From: an uncultured Bacilli bacterium
GTDB lineage: Bacteria; Bacillota_I; Bacilli_A; RF39; UBA660
Direction of reading: 5' to 3'
Assembly: GCA_947589375.1 (NCBI GenBank)
Contig: CANQAO010000049.1
Coordinates: 1-8,266, forward strand
Length of the DNA stretch: 8,266 nucleotides
Shown in pieces: positions 5,338 through 8,266 of the stretch. The position numbers were made by a program, and so were the translations under genes. Within the stretch, counting starts at the first letter, position 1; every line of letters starts with the position of its first letter. Under the pieces are notes generated by a model. It had not been told where the DNA came from and did not search any database. It saw only the letters and a list, made by a program, of their open reading frames with translations.

Positions 5338-6210
5338 CTATACTTTTTTATGATGATAAGGATTAACGTGAATGGTTATATATTTAAGTTTTTCATCAAA
5401 TCCTTTTAATTTTTTTTCGATTGTATCTAATTTTTTATGAACTTCTTTAACTTTCATATTTTCATCCATACTAACATCGAGATTCATTTGATAAAAAACG
5501 CCATATTTCACAATAATCAAGGAATCGATATGTTTAATATCGGAAACTTTATAAATGATATCGGAAACTTTTTTTAAATATTCTTCATTGGTTACTTTTT
5601 CACCTAATAAACTACTAAAGTTTTCTTTTAAAATGTTGTAACCAATTTTTAAAATAAGTATACCGACAATAATCATGGCCAAAGTATCAGCATAAGTAAA
5701 TAAGCTATTTATATATCCTAACTGCGAAATAATAATGGCAAATAAGACCACCATTGAACTAGCGACATCAGAAAAACTTTCTTTTCCCGAAGCTACTAAA
5801 ATATTATTATCATATTCTATACCTTTTTTTAATATATAATTTGCTAAAATAATTTTAGCTATAATGACCAAAACACTGATAAGAGCTACATAAGCATTGG
5901 GAATAATACTTTCTTCAAAAACCCCTTTATAAATAACGGCAAGTCCCATAAAAATAATAACAAAACCGATAAATAAACAAGTTAGATATTCAATTTTACC
6001 ATGACCAAAAGGATGATTATAATCAGCTGGTTTGGTCGATAATTTATGCCCAATTATGGCAAAAGTGTCAGTTAAAGTATCACTAAGTGAATGCACGCCA
6101 TCGGCAATCAATGCTCCCGAAGCGCCAATGAGTCCTGAAACAATTTTAATTATCGATAATGATATATTCGTAAAGAAACTTTTCAATAAAACTTTCGTTA
6201 TTTTGTTCAT
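5338..6210 (-). CDS. Cation diffusion facilitator (CDF) family transporter
   Basis: CDF proteins are membrane dimers that export divalent metals (Zn, Mn, Fe, Co) in exchange for protons. The 290-residue product has six hydrophobic segments (about 7-29, 33-56, 76-96, 107-127, 148-165, 173-195) and a cytoplasmic ferredoxin-like dimerisation domain (about 205-290). The TM2 metal site is ADGVHSLSD (H40, D44), and the conserved HPFGHGKIEYL lies at 66-76. In TM5 the usual HxxxD appears as ESFSD (E144, D148), so one ligand differs and the transported metal cannot be assigned. GGGTGG four nt before the ATG acts as ribosome binding site. It lies 26 nt after polA with no terminator visible, so an operon is likely. 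Confidence 0.92.
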   Translation of the reverse strand: MNKITKVLLKSFFTNISLSIIKIVSGLIGASGALIADGVHSLSDTLTDTFAIIGHKLSTKPADYNHPFGHGKIEYLTCLFIGFVIIFMGLAVIYKGVFEESIIPNAYVALISVLVIIAKIILANYILKKGIEYDNNILVASGKESFSDVASSMVVLFAIIISQLGYINSLFTYADTLAMIIVGILILKIGYNILKENFSSLLGEKVTNEEYLKKVSDIIYKVSDIKHIDSLIIVKYGVFYQMNLDVSMDENMKVKEVHKKLDTIEKKLKGFDEKLKYITIHVNPYHHKKV

Positions 6211-6236
6211 TATACCACCCTTTTATTATATTCTAA

Positions 6237-8266
6237 TTATTTTGCATCGAACCAGTTTTTACCATAATTAATATCAACTTTTAATGGAACTTCTAATTTA
6301 TAGGCATGTTCCATCACATCCGCAACTATTGTTTTCACTTTATCTAATTCTTCTTTAGTAACATCAAAAATAAGTTCATCGTGGACTTGTAAAATCATTT
6401 TACTTTGAATTTTTTCTTGTTTAAAACGTTCATAAACTTTTATCATTGCCAGTTTAATAATATCCGCACTGGTACCTTGAATTGGAGTATTTAAAGCAAT
6501 TCTTTCACCACTTTGTCTAATCATATAAACAGGATTTTTTAGCTCGGGAATATTACGTTTACGATTAAATAAAGTTCTCACAAATCCTTGCTCCTTAGCC
6601 ATGTTAATGGTGTTATCCATATATTCTTTAATACCAGGATAAGTTTCTAAATAAGTATCGATAAATTTTTTAGCCTCCGAGGCTTTCATATCCAAATTTT
6701 CCCCTAAGCCAAAACCACTAATACCATAAATAATACCAAAATTAACGGCTTTAGCGACTCTACGCATTTCGGAAGTTACTAATTCTGGTTTAACACCAAA
6801 GATATCACTAGCGGTTTTCGCATGAATATCCATGCCTTCATTAAAAGCTTTTTCTAACGCCGGCACATCGGCAACATGGGCCAAAATACGCAGTTCAATT
6901 TGGGAATAGTCAGCACTTAAAATATAGTCATTTTTCGGCACGAAGGCTTTTCTTATGGATTTACCAAGTTCATCTCTGACTGGAATATTTTGTAAATTTG
7001 GTTCAATTGATGAAAGCCTTCCGGTACGTGTTAAATTCTGCGTATAAATAGTATGAATCTTCCCGTCAATAATATAATTAGTTAACCCTTCAATATAAGT
7101 ACTATAAAGTTTGGAAAGCCCGCGATATTCTAAAACTTTATCGACGATGGGATGTTTATCTCTTATTTTGTGAAGGACATCAGCTGCTGTTGAATATCCA
7201 TTGGTTTTTTTCTTTCCATGTGGAAGACCTAATTTTTCAAATAAAATTTCTGATAGCTGGAATGGCGATGAAATATTAAATTCGCATCCGGCCATATTAT
7301 AGATATCTTTAGTCACGATTTCTAACTTAATTTGGATATCTTCACCCATCTGTTTTAAAGTTTCCTTGTTAACTAAAACGCCTGTAAATTCCATATCAGC
7401 CAAAACTGGAGTAAGAGGCTGTTCAACTTTTTCATATAAATCGTAAACTTCTTCAGTTTTTAATTTATCTATAAACATTTCTTTAGTTTCATAAATAAAT
7501 TTAGCACGCATCACACATGATTTGGCAATGTCTTCTTCATTTGGCTTTTTTAAATGCGTAAATTTACCATAAATAGTTTCATAAAAATCTAATTTATAAT
7601 CAACTTCATTAGCTAAATATGCCATATCATCTTTAACATTATAGTCAAGCAAAGAACCGGCCATCATTGTATCAAACACAAAATTATCGGCAGCAATATC
7701 TAAATATTTTAAAGCCACAATGACTTTCTTTAAATCATAAGTATATTTAATGTTTTCTTTTAAAAATAATGGTTTTTGTTTTAAAACATCAAGGGGTACG
7801 AAAGCTTTAATCTGATCATTATATAAACCCATACCTAAAATTTCCGCAGTATGATAATTAGAACCAAAGATTTCTAAATAAACAGCTACTTCGCCGTCAA
7901 CTTTAAGTTCATTTACATCCCGAATAATTTTAATTTCATCCATATTTTCTTCTTTTACTGGCTTATTTTTCTTTAGAAAAGAATAAAACTCTAAATCTTC
8001 ATATAATTTATTTAATTCTAAAGTTTTGGGACCATTATATTTGGTATCATTAATATTAATTTCGAGTGGTACATCTTTAACAATAGTCGCCAAATCATAA
8101 CTCATATAGGCATTCTCTTTGTCAGCTTCTAATTTTTCTTTTAATTTGCCAGAAATTTTATCAATATTTTCATAAATACCATCTAAAGTTTTATATTCAT
8201 GAAGTAATTTTAAAGCCGTTTTTTCACCTACACCTTTAACTCCAGGAATATTGTCTGAAGCATCAC
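6237..8266 (-). CDS. polA: DNA polymerase I, 5' end outside the window
   Basis: PolI fills gaps during repair and removes Okazaki primers. The visible 675 codons run to the window edge in frame. They begin inside the 5'-3' exonuclease domain with DASDNIPGVKGVGEKTAL, the helix-hairpin-helix part, so the Met at 8105 is internal. A 3'-5' exonuclease-like domain follows (visible residues of about 110-265). The polymerase domain then has TRTGRLSSIEPNLQNIPVR, motif A DYSQIELR (452-459), motif B RRVAKAVNFGIIYG (501-514) and motif C QVHDELIF (626-633). In the exonuclease-like domain only one of the E. coli acidic ligands seems kept: the D355-equivalent is Tyr, E357 is kept, the D424-equivalent is Val, and the D501 region lacks Asp. 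Proofreading is therefore probably absent, as in Bacillus-type enzymes. Confidence 0.97.
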   Translation of the reverse strand, partial: DASDNIPGVKGVGEKTALKLLHEYKTLDGIYENIDKISGKLKEKLEADKENAYMSYDLATIVKDVPLEININDTKYNGPKTLELNKLYEDLEFYSFLKKNKPVKEENMDEIKIIRDVNELKVDGEVAVYLEIFGSNYHTAEILGMGLYNDQIKAFVPLDVLKQKPLFLKENIKYTYDLKKVIVALKYLDIAADNFVFDTMMAGSLLDYNVKDDMAYLANEVDYKLDFYETIYGKFTHLKKPNEEDIAKSCVMRAKFIYETKEMFIDKLKTEEVYDLYEKVEQPLTPVLADMEFTGVLVNKETLKQMGEDIQIKLEIVTKDIYNMAGCEFNISSPFQLSEILFEKLGLPHGKKKTNGYSTAADVLHKIRDKHPIVDKVLEYRGLSKLYSTYIEGLTNYIIDGKIHTIYTQNLTRTGRLSSIEPNLQNIPVRDELGKSIRKAFVPKNDYILSADYSQIELRILAHVADVPALEKAFNEGMDIHAKTASDIFGVKPELVTSEMRRVAKAVNFGIIYGISGFGLGENLDMKASEAKKFIDTYLETYPGIKEYMDNTINMAKEQGFVRTLFNRKRNIPELKNPVYMIRQSGERIALNTPIQGTSADIIKLAMIKVYERFKQEKIQSKMILQVHDELIFDVTKEELDKVKTIVADVMEHAYKLEVPLKVDINYGKNWFDAK

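Noticed and set aside
6032..6271. Plus-strand open frame of 79 codons
   Set aside because: It is antisense to the start of the CDF gene and the end of polA, with no supporting signals.
8103..8105. Start codon of polA
   Set aside because: The same frame continues upstream to the window edge with the conserved SDNIPGVKGVGEKTA segment, so this Met is internal.

Overview
The window is AT-rich DNA from a low-GC Gram-positive bacterium, best described as Firmicutes/Bacilli and possibly one of the uncultured, reduced gut lineages near the Mollicutes. The grounds are a Bacillus-like 200-residue S4, TTGACN-N17-TATAAT promoters, GGAGG-type ribosome binding sites, a T-box leader, and a DNA polymerase I whose proofreading domain has lost its catalytic residues. 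TGA is used as a stop (two genes end in it) and Trp is encoded by TGG, so the Mycoplasma genetic code is not in use. The species cannot be named from sequence alone.

Left part (1-2765, + strand): three separately promoted single-gene units. (1) rpsD has a textbook promoter, a leader of about 155 nt whose last helix covers the Shine-Dalgarno (fitting S4 autoregulation), and its own terminator. (2) An uncharacterised helical-repeat (TPR-like) protein starts at 934, and its stop codon sits in the loop of its terminator hairpin. (3) A stand-alone Fic-family enzyme (probable AMPylase or related nucleotidyl-transferase) has an N-terminal inhibitory motif and a near-consensus promoter. The Fic gene is bracketed by two identical 30-nt copies of a terminator palindrome, at 1650-1679 and 2825-2854.

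Right part (2850-8266, - strand, read right to left): polA (5' end outside the window), a cation diffusion facilitator (CDF) transporter, a coiled-coil protein, then an internal promoter and T-box leader, a second coiled-coil protein, and serS. The T-box has a recognisable specifier loop with a UCU (Ser) codon, so uncharged tRNA-Ser should control the coiled-coil gene together with serS. The two coiled-coil proteins resemble each other in sequence and look like an old tandem duplication, with the promoter and T-box lying between the copies.

The most interesting items are: the repeat-bracketed Fic unit between two convergent housekeeping genes; the paralogous coiled-coil pair, one copy of which is under serine-tRNA control; a SerRS with archaeal/eukaryotic-looking motif 2 and motif 3; the G-U pairs predicted at both T-box/tRNA contacts; and a CDF protein with Glu in place of the usual TM5 His. 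I see no CRISPR array, tRNA or rRNA gene, transposase, or complete new defence system.
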